From: a virus
IMG/VR virus record: IMGVR_UViG_3300036785_000516
Location: 1-42,055 of that record
DNA length: 42,055 nucleotides
Direction: 5' to 3' (one strand)
Below the pieces are notes generated by a model. The model saw only the letters and a list, made by a program, of their open reading frames with translations, ran no database searches and was not told the origin of the DNA. Position 1 is the stretch's first letter. Each line of letters opens with the position of its first letter. The position numbers and the translations under genes are program-made. This document shows positions 20,863-28,788 of the stretch, piece by piece.

Positions 20863-21798
20863 ATGAAGAAATGGACCACAAGACGCCTGAAGATTCAGCG
20901 CTTCCGCATCACGTCGCGGGAGCAATGGCTCGCACTGCGCGCGGGCGATGTCACCGCGTCCGGGGTCGGCGCCCTGTTCGGGCTGCATCCCTATCAGACG
21001 CCGATGGGACTGTTCGCCGAGAAGACCGGCGTTCTGACCGAGGACGAGGACACGATCGCCAAGCGGCGCGGGCGTCTGCTCGAGGACGCAGTCGCCAAGG
21101 CTTATCAGGAGAAACACCCGAGCTACAAAATCGTCAAGGCGAAGCACTATTACCGCGCCACCGAGCTGCGGCTCGGCGCCACGCCGGATTTCATCATGAT
21201 TGATGACCAGCGACAGCGCGTAGCCCTGCAGGCCAAGACGGTCGCGCCGCTCGCGTTCAAGCGCTCGTGGACCGACACGACTGCGCCGACGTGGATATCG
21301 CTCCAGTGCCTGACCGAGGCGATGCTGATGCGGGCCGATTACGGCGTCATCGCCGCCCTGGTGGTCGATGGCTATCATTTCGACTTACATGAATACATCG
21401 TGCCCCGCCATGACGCCGCCGAGCGGCGCATCCGCGAAGGCGTCGCCAAGTTCTGGGATGACGTCGCCGCCGGTCGGGCGCCGGAATTCCAGGCCGCCGA
21501 TCGCTCGCTGATCGCCGTGATGTATCCGCGCGAGACGCCCGGCAGCACCATCGATCTGCGCGGCGACAACGAGCTGCCCGGCCTGTTGCGACGGCGCGAG
21601 CGCTACAAGAGCCTGATCGATCAGATGACCGAGCGCCAACGCGCGATCGAGACTCGCCTGATGGCGCAGATGGGCACCCATGAATCTGCGCTGGTCAATG
21701 ACTGGCGCATCACGTTCAAGCAGCAGCACCGGAAAGAGTACACCGTGAAGGCGACCGACTTCCGTGTGTTGCGCATTGCCAGGGAGAAGGCCGCATGA
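20863..21798 (+). CDS. YqaJ-type viral recombinase (lambda-exonuclease fold)
   Basis: A 311-residue nuclease: WLALRAGDVTASGVGALFGL, GRLLEDAVAKAYQEKH, LRLGATPDFIM and VALQAKTV give the Glu, Asp and QxK residues of the PD-(D/E)XK YqaJ family. The enzyme degrades one strand of double-stranded DNA so that RecT can anneal the other. It overlaps the RecT gene by 4 bp. Confidence 0.85.
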   Translation: MKKWTTRRLKIQRFRITSREQWLALRAGDVTASGVGALFGLHPYQTPMGLFAEKTGVLTEDEDTIAKRRGRLLEDAVAKAYQEKHPSYKIVKAKHYYRATELRLGATPDFIMIDDQRQRVALQAKTVAPLAFKRSWTDTTAPTWISLQCLTEAMLMRADYGVIAALVVDGYHFDLHEYIVPRHDAAERRIREGVAKFWDDVAAGRAPEFQAADRSLIAVMYPRETPGSTIDLRGDNELPGLLRRRERYKSLIDQMTERQRAIETRLMAQMGTHESALVNDWRITFKQQHRKEYTVKATDFRVLRIAREKAA

Positions 21799-22871
21799 GC
21801 AACCAACAACAAGTCGCGACGCGCGTGCCGAACGCCATCGTATCGCTGCGCAACGACCTCGAGAAGATGGAAGAGCAGTTCCGCTTTGCGCTGCCGGCGC
21901 ATATTCCGCCCGCGCGCTTCATCCGCGTCGTCATGACGGCGGTGCAGAATAACCCGAAGCTGCTCAAGTGCGATCGGGTGTCGCTGTTCAATTCCTGTAT
22001 GAAATGCGCGCAAGATGGTTTGTTGCCCGATGGCCGCGAGGCCGCGCTGGTCCCGTTTGCTGAAGATGGCGGTTCCGATCAAGTCCAATACTTGCCAATG
22101 ATCGCAGGCATCCGAAAAAAGGTCCGCAACAGCGGCCTCCTGCGCGACTGGAATGTGCAAGTCGTGCAGCAAGGGGACCAGTTCGACTATCAGCTCGGCG
22201 ACGATCCCTTCATCGCGCACAAGCCATCCCCGACGGGCGGTCGCGCGCGGCCGGTGCTGTTCGCCTATTCGATCGCGACGTATCCGGACGGGACGAAGTC
22301 GCGGGAGGTGATGAACGTCGACCAGCTCAAGGACATCCAATCAAAGTCCAAGGCAAAGCGCGGCCCTTGGTCCGACCCGATCTTTTACCCGGAGATGTGC
22401 CGCAAGACGGTGGCGAAGTTGCACGCGAAGCAGCTGCCAATGTCCACCGATCTCGACACGCTCCTGCGTCGCGACGAGGATTTGTATGACTTCAAGGGTG
22501 AGCGAGAGCGGGCCCAGCGAACAGCCGACGTGAAACCGCCGCCTTCGGTCGCCGCCGCACTCGATATGTTCGGCGCGGATCCGCAGCCGGAAGATAACCC
22601 ACCGTCGAAGGAAGAGCTTGCCCGGCCCAGCGGTGGCCCCGTCACCGGGCAGGAGGGCGGCGGCGAGCAGGGGGCCGCTCCCACTGCCGCCGCCGCACCA
22701 CCACCCGAAGATCCGATCGTCGCTGCCCGACGTCAGGGCTACGAGGCGCGCACGATGAACGTCGCCCGCAAGGCGATCCCGGGCGAGCTGCGGGCGCCCG
22801 AGCGCAGCAAGGAAGCCGCCGCGTGGCAAGTTGGCTGGGACAACGCCAACAACACCAAAGGCAGCGAATGA
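21795..22871 (+). CDS. recT: RecT single-strand annealing protein
   Basis: A 358-residue protein with the RecT core: IPPARFIRVVMTAVQNNPKL, SLFNSCMKCAQDGLLPDGRE, VQYLPMIAGIRKKVRNSG and RGPWSDPIFYPEMCRKT. The C-terminal third is a Pro/Ala/Gly-rich linker and a short helical end, probably for partner binding. With the YqaJ exonuclease it forms a phage homologous-recombination pair. Confidence 0.9.
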   Translation: MSNQQQVATRVPNAIVSLRNDLEKMEEQFRFALPAHIPPARFIRVVMTAVQNNPKLLKCDRVSLFNSCMKCAQDGLLPDGREAALVPFAEDGGSDQVQYLPMIAGIRKKVRNSGLLRDWNVQVVQQGDQFDYQLGDDPFIAHKPSPTGGRARPVLFAYSIATYPDGTKSREVMNVDQLKDIQSKSKAKRGPWSDPIFYPEMCRKTVAKLHAKQLPMSTDLDTLLRRDEDLYDFKGERERAQRTADVKPPPSVAAALDMFGADPQPEDNPPSKEELARPSGGPVTGQEGGGEQGAAPTAAAAPPPEDPIVAARRQGYEARTMNVARKAIPGELRAPERSKEAAAWQVGWDNANNTKGSE

Positions 22872-23077
22872 GCCTGCAACCGCGTAAGGGATTTGATTGG
22901 AATCATGTCTCATGGGGCAGGCCTGACTCCCCACGATCGGCGCTCTGTTCGTATTGCTCCGCTGGTATCGGCGAAGATGACGTGCCGCTGATCCTATCAA
23001 GTAACAACGGCCACGTCGCGCAGTTCTGCGACGACTGCATGCGCAAGTGGTGGGGAACGGGGGAAAAAACCCGTTGA
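22868..23077 (+). CDS. small zinc-binding protein
   Basis: A 69-residue protein with CSYC and CDDC pairs about 33 residues apart, so a four-cysteine zinc site. It starts by an ATGA overlap with recT. Its role is unknown; small zinc proteins next to RecT genes are common in phages. Confidence 0.6.
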   Translation: MSLQPRKGFDWNHVSWGRPDSPRSALCSYCSAGIGEDDVPLILSSNNGHVAQFCDDCMRKWWGTGEKTR

Positions 23078-23114
23078 TGCCAGATCCACCATAGACACAA
23101 AGGAGGGAACGAAC

Positions 23115-23438
23115 ATGACGACGATCTCGGAGTATGCGCCCAAGCCCGCGGCCGATCCGTTGCAGATCGGCAAGATCACGGTCGAGGCGGTCGACCGTAT
23201 CGGCGACCACGCCGCGACCGAGATCGAGCACACGGCGAAGCAAATACGCGACGGCGCGGACGATATCGCCCGCCGCCTTGAGCAGCTGGCGGAAGCCATA
23301 CGGTCGCACAGCAAAATCGCAAGCGAGCATACTGCGGCTTTCGTCGACAAGACCACCCAAGTCCTCGAAACCGTCCGTGCTCTCGATGCCAAGCTGCAAA
23401 AAAAGGAGAACGGTCATGATCAAAGCCCTTCCGATTGA
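23115..23438 (+). CDS. coiled-coil hypothetical protein
   Basis: A 107-residue helical protein (EIEHTAKQIRDGADDIARRL, then EQLAEAIRSHSKIASEHTAA), likely a coiled coil. AGGAGGG precedes the ATG. It overlaps the next gene by 23 bp. Confidence 0.6.
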   Translation: MTTISEYAPKPAADPLQIGKITVEAVDRIGDHAATEIEHTAKQIRDGADDIARRLEQLAEAIRSHSKIASEHTAAFVDKTTQVLETVRALDAKLQKKENGHDQSPSD

Positions 23439-23646
23439 AGCGATTGAAGGCCCGCTCATGACGGTTGTCGAAGCCTGCAGGGTGCTTCGCTGCGGTCGCA
23501 CGCAGCTCTACAAGTTGCGCAACCAGGGTCACATCGAGATGGTCAAGTTTGGCCACCGCACAACGCGAGTGTCGAAGCGATCGGTCGAGCGATATCTCAG
23601 CGTGATCGACCGGCCGGAGCCCGACAACAAGGGAGACGCAGCATGA
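23416..23646 (+). CDS. excisionase/MerR-type HTH protein
   Basis: A 76-residue HTH_17 protein: MTVVEACRVLRCGRTQLYKL, then RNQGHIEMVKFGHRTTRVSK. The fold is that of excisionases and AlpA-like regulators. AAAAGGAG lies upstream. It is one of three HTH_17 domains in the window, with those at 14396 and 28337. Confidence 0.75.
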   Translation: MIKALPIEAIEGPLMTVVEACRVLRCGRTQLYKLRNQGHIEMVKFGHRTTRVSKRSVERYLSVIDRPEPDNKGDAA

Positions 23647-23948
23647 AGCAGAATGGCGACGGCCGCTTCGAGCTGGATGAATTCGAAATCGCGCTGGCCA
23701 TGGAGATCGCCGACCGGATCAAATTGCAGTTAGCCGCCGTCGTGCAGACTGCAATCGAAGCAGGCGGAAAAACCGGCATACCTGATCAGTGCGTCATGTC
23801 GGCGATTGCGACCGAAACGCTTCTGCTCGCGGCGTGCTGCCACAACGGAACCACGGAATCATTTCGCAGCATGGTCGAAATGGCGCTGGTGGCTACGGAG
23901 CGCTTCAAGTCCTATGCTGCCACGGACGAGCGCGGAGCGATGCAATGA
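23643..23948 (+). CDS. small helical hypothetical protein
   Basis: A 101-residue helical protein (FELDEFEIALAMEIADRIKL, ETLLLAACCHNGTTESFRSM). It overlaps the genes on each side by 4 bp. No recognised family. Confidence 0.55.
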   Translation: MKQNGDGRFELDEFEIALAMEIADRIKLQLAAVVQTAIEAGGKTGIPDQCVMSAIATETLLLAACCHNGTTESFRSMVEMALVATERFKSYAATDERGAMQ

Positions 23949-24262
23949 CGGGACACTCCAAGCATCGCGAATGGCTGGAAGGAATGTCGCGCGAATTGAC
24001 CGACAAGGGGCTGCTGATCGAGGCCGGCTGGATGTCATTCCGCGCGGCCGCGATTTCCACGGACGCCCCCGAGGATCAGCTGCGCGAGATGCGCCTGGCG
24101 TTCTTTGCCGGCGCCCAGCATTTGTTCGGCTCCATCATGACTATCCTCGACCCCGGGAGCGAGCCGACCGAAGCCGATCTCAAGCGCATAGACAACATCA
24201 ACAATGAACTCAACCAATTTCTTGCCGTGATGGTCGAACAAATGCGAGCGGAGCGTCAATGA
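23945..24262 (+). CDS. conserved phage hypothetical protein
   Basis: A 105-residue helical protein (GLLIEAGWMSFRAAAISTDA, then REMRLAFFAGAQHLFGSIM). This pattern is frequent in rhizobial phages, but no function is assigned. Coupled by ATGA to the preceding gene. Confidence 0.6.
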   Translation: MTGHSKHREWLEGMSRELTDKGLLIEAGWMSFRAAAISTDAPEDQLREMRLAFFAGAQHLFGSIMTILDPGSEPTEADLKRIDNINNELNQFLAVMVEQMRAERQ

Positions 24263-24274
24263 CAGGAGGGAATC

Positions 24275-24793
24275 ATGGACTGCATCGAATTACGAACGGC
24301 GGCGGAAGTGCGCGAGCATGCCCGTGCCGTCCAGCGCAGGATCAACGAGCGCCGTCGCGCCATTGCGCCCGAGCCGGCGCCGCCGCGCCGGAAGCCGCCG
24401 CAACCTGATGACGTACCGGAGGATGATCCGCTCGATCCTCGTGACGTGCAGACGGCGGTTGCGATAGCGGACAACCCGCCGCGTTCTGTGTTCGTCATCG
24501 TCAGCGAGTTTTTCGGCTCATCAATTGGCGAGCTGACCGGCAGTAGCCGCCACCCGATATTGGTGCTGCCGAGGCAGATAGCTTGCTTCGTAGCGCGTCG
24601 GCTGGGCTTTTCCTATCCGCGAATAGGCCACGCGGCGCAGCGCGACCACTCGACCGTTCAGTATGCTTGCCGGGTCATCACGCAGCGCGTGGTGCAGGAC
24701 AGGGCAATCGCCCAGTTAGTCAATACGATTGGCACCAAGGCCGCCGCCGACCTTGGGACGGAGTGGCGTCCGGTACGGAGGGCTTCGCAATGA
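24275..24793 (+). CDS. DnaA C-terminal (domain IV)-like protein without ATPase
   Basis: A 172-residue protein whose residues 70-150 match the DNA-binding end of DnaA: HPILVLPRQIACFVARRLGF, then SYPRIGHAAQRDHSTVQYAC, the DnaA signature. There is no AAA+ domain. A Pro-rich linker (residues 31-55) precedes it. It could bind DnaA-box-like sites to recruit or block initiation, or control transcription. AGGAGGG precedes the start. Confidence 0.8.
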   Translation: MDCIELRTAAEVREHARAVQRRINERRRAIAPEPAPPRRKPPQPDDVPEDDPLDPRDVQTAVAIADNPPRSVFVIVSEFFGSSIGELTGSSRHPILVLPRQIACFVARRLGFSYPRIGHAAQRDHSTVQYACRVITQRVVQDRAIAQLVNTIGTKAAADLGTEWRPVRRASQ

Positions 24794-25056
24794 CGGCACG
24801 GGATCAGGTTCTTGCCGCTGGCGAGATCGTCGAGAGCATTCGGCCTCTCCTTGCCGGCCATTCGCCGGAAGTCGTCGGCGCCGCGCTCGCTGATCTGTTC
24901 GCGACGCTGCTTGCGGGCTACCACGATGCGCGCGGGAAGAAACGTACCACCGAGCTGCGCGAGGCAGTCATCACCGAATGGCTGAAAGTCGCGCGCGCGC
25001 TGGTCGAGCCAAACGAGCATCTGCTGCTGGAAAGGCTGCGTCGCAGGAGCAACTAA
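24790..25056 (+). CDS. small helical hypothetical protein
   Basis: An 88-residue helical protein (GEIVESIRPLLAGHSPEVVG, ALADLFATLLAGYHDARGKK). Coupled by ATGA to the DnaA-like gene. No recognised family. Confidence 0.55.
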   Translation: MTARDQVLAAGEIVESIRPLLAGHSPEVVGAALADLFATLLAGYHDARGKKRTTELREAVITEWLKVARALVEPNEHLLLERLRRRSN

Positions 25057-25070
25057 AAGCGGAGGCGCCC

Positions 25071-25181
25071 ATGACCGGATTTTTCCTTGGGCTTGTTGTC
25101 GGCGCCTGCTTCGGCGCTGTCATCATGGCCATCATGTGGTCGAGCGCCGACGTCGAGTCAAAACGGAGGTCACCTAAATGA
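25071..25181 (+). CDS. 36-residue single-span membrane protein
   Basis: MTGFFLGLVVGACFGAVIMA followed by IMW and a charged end (SADVESKRRSPK): one membrane helix with a cytoplasmic tail. GGAGG lies 6 nt upstream and the stop overlaps the next start. Tiny phage membrane proteins often act as regulators or exclusion factors; the role here is unknown. Confidence 0.6.
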   Translation: MTGFFLGLVVGACFGAVIMAIMWSSADVESKRRSPK

Positions 25182-25612
25182 GCCCCGACATGAAGCGCCT
25201 AGACCACAGTCTTGAGATCGATCTCCGCGAGTGGGAGTTTGAACCCAGCGCCGAGTTGAAAGTCCTCTTGACGGAAAGATTAGCTTCCATGGCCACTGCT
25301 ACTTTGCGGAAGCATTTCGAGCAAAATCCCCCGTCGCTATCAGTCCCATCCGGATGGGGAGATCATGACGGAATGGGCGGCCCACGCCCGGACGATCCAT
25401 TGACGATCCACGTCAACTTGCAACTCGCCAACCACGACGATGGCGTCACCTATGCCTGCTCGCTGGAAGCCGCCATCGATGACGTGATCGAGCTTCAGTC
25501 ATACGACGGCGTAAAAGTGGAAGACGAAGATGGCCGCCAAGTCTGCGCCAGGATAGCCGCTCGCCTGCGCGAGTTGGCCGACAAGCTCGATGCGGCCTGC
25601 GCGTCGCCTTGA
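25178..25612 (+). CDS. hypothetical protein
   Basis: A 144-residue acidic protein (LEIDLREWEFEPSAELKVLL, then VNLQLANHDDGVTYACSLEA). ATGA overlap with the membrane-protein gene. It is the last gene of the YqaJ/RecT operon. In the 254 bp after it only a 36-codon frame from a TTG overlapping its stop is seen (LIDVEALIGEETLRPR), without a ribosome site. Confidence 0.55.
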   Translation: MSPDMKRLDHSLEIDLREWEFEPSAELKVLLTERLASMATATLRKHFEQNPPSLSVPSGWGDHDGMGGPRPDDPLTIHVNLQLANHDDGVTYACSLEAAIDDVIELQSYDGVKVEDEDGRQVCARIAARLRELADKLDAACASP

Positions 25613-25866
25613 GGCCTCTCGATCTGATCGACGTGGAAGCTCTCATTGGGGAAGAAACCCTGCGGCCTCGCTCACGCATTGTGCCCGATCCCATTTGCGG
25701 TCCGGGTATCCTCCACTGAATGTCTAGGCGCGCTGGCGCTGATTGCGAGGGGCACTCGCCTAGCCGGCCGGGCATGCCTTCGTCTCGGCCTACTCGGATT
25801 CTGCCCAATTTCTCGCCGCAGGGCAACGGACTTTACCCGATTCCGGCGCCAATGCCTAAAATCTCT

Positions 25867-26073
25867 TCATGACGTCTCAAGCTTGCGGACCCGCTGGTCG
25901 AGGCGATCCAGCTTCGAGCGCAGCCCGCGCACCTCGACGGCGAGGCCGTCGACCGCGCCCTCAAGTCGGATCGCGATCCCGGTGAGGACCGTCATATCGT
26001 CGCGCAGCGAGCCCAGTTCGGTCAGAATGCGCTCGCTCTGCCGCGCCAGGAAATTGAAATCAGGTTCAGTCAT
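25867..26073 (-). CDS. small coiled-coil protein
   Basis: A 68-residue helical protein (FLARQSERILTELGSLRDDM, then GLRSKLDRLDQRVRKLETS) predicted to form a coiled coil. It overlaps the upstream secreted-protein gene by 8 bp and ends the integrase operon. Confidence 0.6.
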   Translation of the reverse strand: MTEPDFNFLARQSERILTELGSLRDDMTVLTGIAIRLEGAVDGLAVEVRGLRSKLDRLDQRVRKLETS

Positions 26074-26314
26074 TGATTGGATTCCTTTTTCGACCGACGA
26101 CCCGACCGCGCGCGTCATAGAACGTCGTGGTGCCGCTGACCGTGGTGGACGTGCCGATGCTGCGGCCCTGCGCATCGCGGAAACGAATGCTGCCAGAACT
26201 ATCGCGTGTGGCGGTGCCGTCGCTCTGGCCGTTCGGCGCAAAGAAGCGGGTCTGCTCCTCGGCCTGCGCTGGCAACGCCAGCGTCAGCAGAAGAGCGAGG
26301 GCCAACTTGCTCAT
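26066..26314 (-). CDS. small secreted protein with YDARGRVVGR-type motifs
   Basis: An 82-residue protein with a signal peptide (SKLALALLLTLALPAQA) and RHS-like short motifs (FYDARGRVVGR, FRDAQGRSIG, FFAPNGQSDG). Small periplasmic proteins of this type are common in Bradyrhizobium-type genomes and their phages. It overlaps its neighbours, so it is expressed with the integrase. Confidence 0.65.
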   Translation of the reverse strand: MSKLALALLLTLALPAQAEEQTRFFAPNGQSDGTATRDSSGSIRFRDAQGRSIGTSTTVSGTTTFYDARGRVVGRKRNPIND

Positions 26315-26643
26315 GACGTCTTGTCTTTGCGCGCGATGGCCGCCGGATCGAAGGTGCCGCATGGCGTCATTTCCCGGAACGCCTCACGGGCTATTTCCCC
26401 AAACGTCTTTGCGGTGACGCCACGCTCCGCAAACTTCTCTTTTCGAAACAATGCGATTCTGGCGGCGTGTTGCAACAGCGCCATTTCCAGAGCGAGAAAC
26501 ATTGCTGCCGCCGATCCTGATTCGCCGTGAGTGGCTTTCATCGATCCCAGCCACCCGTCTATTGCTCCGTCAAGAGCTGCGTACGCTCGACCGCCAGCTT
26601 CGAGATAATTATCGACTTCGGTCATCCTTTGGCGCTCCCTCAT
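26311..26643 (-). CDS. hypothetical protein in the integrase operon
   Basis: A 110-residue helical protein (AALDGAIDGWLGSMKATHGE, LQHAARIALFRKEKFAERGV). ATG 26643 overlaps the integrase stop (ATGA); an internal ATG at 26625 is the alternative start. No recognised family. Confidence 0.6.
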   Translation of the reverse strand: MRERQRMTEVDNYLEAGGRAYAALDGAIDGWLGSMKATHGESGSAAAMFLALEMALLQHAARIALFRKEKFAERGVTAKTFGEIAREAFREMTPCGTFDPAAIARKDKTS

Positions 26644-27860
26644 TGTGCGGCTTGGCGTTTGAACGGGACGATGGCGGCCGGCGAGAGATCGACCATGGCG
26701 GCGCGGACCAGATCGTCAGTGACATCGGTGATGTGGCGCCCGTAGTGCGCACGAATTTGCGCCTCGCTGGTATCATGCAGCGATGCGACAAGGCTCACCG
26801 GCAGGCCTGCCAGCAAGCCGCGCACGATGCTTGAGTGCCGCAGCGCGTAGCTCGTGATTGACGGATCGAGCCCAGCGGCGACGACCGCCTTGCAGAATGG
26901 GTCTTCGATATTGTCGAAGCTCCAAGGCCGCCCGGTTGGCGACAGCAGCAGCAAGTCGTCATCGGCGCGGCCGGCGGCGACCTCCTGCAGCAGCGCGGCG
27001 AGGCTGCCCGGGATCTGCAGCGCCTTGGCCGGGGCCTTCCTCGCCGCCGCCCTGCGCCCGCCCTTGCGCGAGGGTGACATGAGCAATCGCCCCTTCGCGG
27101 CCTGCAGGTCGCTGACGCGCAGCCGAGCCACCTGACTGATGCGCGCGCCCGTCGCCGCCAAGACCTCGACCAGCAGCCCGAAACAGGCGCCGATGGCGCG
27201 GGCCTCGACGATGATGGCGCGGACGTCGCGATCGGGCAGCGTTAGCCGCCGCGCGGTGTTGCCTTCGGGCAGGCTCTCAAGCCCGAGCTTCCATGCCATT
27301 GCGTTGGTGATGCGCGAGTCGCATTTCGCCGCGGCGTTGAGCGCCGCTCGCAGCCCCTTCATGGTGCGGTTTGGGTTGCCGCCCTTGTCGACGATGCCAT
27401 CGCGGAACGCCCGCAGATCCTGCGCCGTCAGCAACGCCACGCATTTCCCGGCGAGCACCGGCGACAGATGGGCGCGGACGCGCTTGGCGTTCGCCGGATC
27501 GGCCCCGGCGCTTTTCAGGTCCGCCTCGTACCGGGTGAGCGCTTGGTCGACCGTGACGGGCGCGCCCTGGCCGCCCGGGGTCTGCCCGCGCGCGATCTCC
27601 TTGGCGCGGTCCTGGGCCTGCCAGAAGTTGAGGATGGTCTGCCCGTCGGCCTTGTCGTGATCGTCGGCCTCGGCGAACTTCCTGATCCATTCCTTGCCGT
27701 GGCCGTCGGTGGCCTCGACCGACCAAGTGCCGCCGGTCGCGTTGCGGCGATAGCCGAGCTTGATGCCGCGCGCGATGCGCAGCCAGAAGGGTTTCGTCTG
27801 CACCGGTAGCGTCAGCCGGGCGCTGGGGGATTCGAATTTGGTCGCTCTGATCTTTGGCAT
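26640..27860 (-). CDS. tyrosine-type phage integrase
   Basis: A 406-residue recombinase. The catalytic core has Arg240 (LAATGARISQVARL), Arg341 in YALRHSS, His362 in LHDTSEAQ and nucleophile Tyr373 in IRAHYGRHI. The first His of the HxxR box is replaced by Tyr338, a variation seen in some family members. The N-terminal 180 residues hold the arm- and core-binding domains. It integrates and excises phage DNA with help from an excisionase, for which the protein at 28337 is a candidate. No attachment site could be identified. Confidence 0.9.
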   Translation of the reverse strand: MPKIRATKFESPSARLTLPVQTKPFWLRIARGIKLGYRRNATGGTWSVEATDGHGKEWIRKFAEADDHDKADGQTILNFWQAQDRAKEIARGQTPGGQGAPVTVDQALTRYEADLKSAGADPANAKRVRAHLSPVLAGKCVALLTAQDLRAFRDGIVDKGGNPNRTMKGLRAALNAAAKCDSRITNAMAWKLGLESLPEGNTARRLTLPDRDVRAIIVEARAIGACFGLLVEVLAATGARISQVARLRVSDLQAAKGRLLMSPSRKGGRRAAARKAPAKALQIPGSLAALLQEVAAGRADDDLLLLSPTGRPWSFDNIEDPFCKAVVAAGLDPSITSYALRHSSIVRGLLAGLPVSLVASLHDTSEAQIRAHYGRHITDVTDDLVRAAMVDLSPAAIVPFKRQAAQ

Positions 27861-27930
27861 TGGAGTCCCTGGTTAAGTCCGAATGAACGGTCCGATGGTC
27901 ATGGGGACCACCAGATACCTTGTATGGACT

Positions 27931-27959
27931 AAAATAGGGTAGTTTCCTCGCAAAATCAA
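27931..27959 (-). promoter_or_regulatory. candidate integrase promoter
   Basis: TTGATT (27954-27959) and TATTTT (27931-27936) on the minus strand are 17 bp apart, about 70 bp before the integrase start. The shared motif at 27971 lies just upstream of the -35 box. Confidence 0.55.
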
Positions 27960-27970
27960 AGGGATTGCGC

Positions 27971-28020
27971 GAACACATGGTGCACTATGAGATACTATCG
28001 AAGGCTTAATGAACGCATGG
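27971..28020. promoter_or_regulatory. regulatory motif, copy B (upstream of the integrase)
   Basis: GAACACATGG-TGCACTATGAGA (27971-27992) matches copy A at 18 of 22 positions. TGAACGCATGG (28010-28020) is identical to the 11-mer of copy A but lies further away. The motif begins 11 bp upstream of the integrase -35 box, a position suited to an activator. Confidence 0.55.
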
Positions 28021-28126
28021 GTTTCGCCCCGATAGGGCAGCGGACGCCCACGCTAACCATTTGATATCGCAAACTAAACGCTTCGACGGGTCGCGTTAGA
28101 GTCCCCATCGACGAGCCCCCCAAAGT

Positions 28127-28173
28127 TTCCCGTGCCCGTTCCCGCGCCGTTCCCGTGCGGGAAGCTACGGGAA
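28127..28173. promoter_or_regulatory. phased TTCCCG/CGGGAA array
   Basis: Three TTCCCG (28127, 28139, 28150) are followed by two CGGGAA (28158, 28168). Spacing within each orientation is 10-12 bp, close to one helical turn, and the centre forms TTCCCGTGCGGGAA (28150-28163). It lies between the integrase and the excisionase-like gene. In the remainder of 27861-28336 nothing else beyond the promoter and motif B is seen. Confidence 0.65.
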
Positions 28174-28336
28174 TGCAAAAGGGGGGTTGCGCGCCCAGCG
28201 ACAATCCGCCCAAAATCATCGCAGAGACCGCCACGCACCCTAGGGATATCCATATCGACCCCCAATCGAGCAGATGACATGCGCGCCAGAATGGTCGACC
28301 TTCGGGGAAGGCCACCGCCCCACGGGAACCCCGAAA

Positions 28337-28567
28337 ATGCCGATCCACGACGAGCCGGGCGACAGCATGACCGTCAACGAATTCTGCGCCCGCAACCGAA
28401 TCTCGAAGCAATTTTATTACAAGCTCCGCGCGCGCGGCGACGGGCCGACGGAAATGCGCCTCGGCTCGCGCGTCCTGATCTCGAAAGAAGAAGCGGCGGA
28501 CTGGCGCCGCCGGATGGCGCGCCCGCTCGAAGACGACGAGCCGCCGGGACCGGACGAGGCAGCATGA
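28337..28567 (+). CDS. excisionase/AlpA-like HTH protein
   Basis: A 76-residue HTH_17 protein: MTVNEFCARNRISKQFYYKL, then RLGSRVLISKEEAADWRRRM. It is first in the rightward operon and divergent from the integrase, the usual place of a recombination directionality factor. ATG 28337 is used; 28274 and 28367 are in-frame alternatives. Confidence 0.7.
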   Translation: MPIHDEPGDSMTVNEFCARNRISKQFYYKLRARGDGPTEMRLGSRVLISKEEAADWRRRMARPLEDDEPPGPDEAA

Positions 28568-28788
28568 GCGCGGCCGCCGATCAGAGCCTGCGACTTCGCC
28601 AGGAGGGCGCGTTCGTCAACGCGTACTTTCCGACGTCATCCAACCGGGAAATCCTGCTGGGCTCGATCAGGGCAAGCCTGGTCCGCCGCCAGCCGCGCCG
28701 CGCCCAATTCATGACGATGATGCGCGCCGCCGCCATCGACGTTCGCAGCGGCATCGAGCGCCTCGAGGACGACGAGGAGGACGCATGA
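28564..28788 (+). CDS. small hypothetical protein
   Basis: A 74-residue protein (LRQEGAFVNAYFPTSSNREI, then LLGSIRASLVRRQPRRAQFM) with an acidic end. Overlaps both neighbours by ATGA. No recognised family. Confidence 0.55.
   Translation: MSAAADQSLRLRQEGAFVNAYFPTSSNREILLGSIRASLVRRQPRRAQFMTMMRAAAIDVRSGIERLEDDEEDA

Noticed and set aside
25610-25725. 36-codon frame from TTG after the gene ending at 25612
   Set aside because: Possible coupled TTG start, but no ribosome site and no recognisable protein; listed only as a remark.
27277-27978. 233-codon minus frame overlapping the integrase
   Set aside because: Lies in another frame over the integrase with Arg/Gln-rich composition; the integrase frame carries the catalytic motifs.
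26640-28336. Attachment site (attP)
   Set aside because: Expected near the integrase, but without the host junctions no core sequence can be recognised.
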